A model generated the notes under the pieces. It was given only the letters and a program-made list of their open reading frames with translations. It did not search any database and was not told the origin of the DNA. DNA of 11,896 nucleotides, from assembly GCA_902464485.1 (NCBI GenBank), contig CABQJJ010000047.1, forward strand, positions 1 to 11,896. The letters run 5' to 3'. Every line of letters starts with the position of its first letter. The first letter of the stretch is position 1. The position numbers were made by a program, and so were the translations under genes. This DNA comes from an uncultured Collinsella sp. GTDB taxonomy: Bacteria > Actinomycetota > Coriobacteriia > Coriobacteriales > Coriobacteriaceae. Shown one piece after another: positions 11,842 through 11,896 of this stretch.

Positions 11842-11896
11842 TGGAGCGGACAACGGGGCTCGAACCCGCGACCCCAACCTTGGCAAGGTTGTGCTC
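11842..11896 (-). tRNA. tRNA-Gly (GCC), second copy, cut by window end
   Basis: These 55 bases are identical to the 3' part of the tRNA-Gly at 11304-11379, including CCA, T-arm and the full anticodon arm with GCC. The 5' 21 bases lie beyond the window. It has its own terminator directly downstream. Confidence 0.93.

Overview
The window looks like the replication, packaging and early structural part of a tailed-phage genome (prophage or phage-like element). It abuts a host tRNA cluster on its right. Base composition is GC-rich (about 55-60% by eye in most genes, 70-80% in the first 500 bases). The protein families, the strong GGAGG ribosome-binding sites and the CCA-encoding tRNA genes fit a high-GC Gram-positive host. 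An anaerobic gut actinobacterium of the Coriobacteriia type is my best guess, inferred from general resemblance and not from a search.

Nearly all genes are on the minus strand, so the functional order runs right to left. From 10809 down: two small helix-turn-helix proteins; an AAA_24/Sak4-like ATPase; a protein of unknown function; an SSB-like protein whose tail ends in IPF; an ERCC4-type nuclease; and a prim-pol/D5-type primase-helicase. These are separated by very short gaps or overlaps and form one replication/recombination operon. An AT-rich, GTAAC-iteron-bearing gap (5552-5711) follows and could be the replication origin. Then come a 58-residue protein, a helix-turn-helix/zinc-ribbon protein, small terminase, large terminase and an SPP1 gp6-like portal. 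Bases 1-522 hold GC-rich, partly 21-bp-repetitive sequence without a confident gene.

Two plus-strand islands interrupt the packaging module. One is a single gene facing the small terminase (stop at 4940). The other is a two-gene cassette (2133-2666) between terminase and portal, with its own TATAAT-like promoter, a minus-strand terminator behind it and imperfect direct repeats at its edges; this is a classic 'moron' layout. A strong plus-strand terminator at 10265-10303, opposite the early operon, suggests a small plus-strand RNA.

Right of 11180 the sequence becomes chromosomal in style: a minus-strand promoter, tRNA-Gly(GCC), tRNA-Val(GAC) and terminator; a further terminator; a tRNA-Gly fragment in GC-rich spacer; another terminator; and a second tRNA-Gly(GCC) cut by the window end. 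The gap 10810-11180 holds palindromes and short direct repeats that could be operators or recombination sites. No integrase, CI-type repressor, capsid, tail or lysis gene is visible here.
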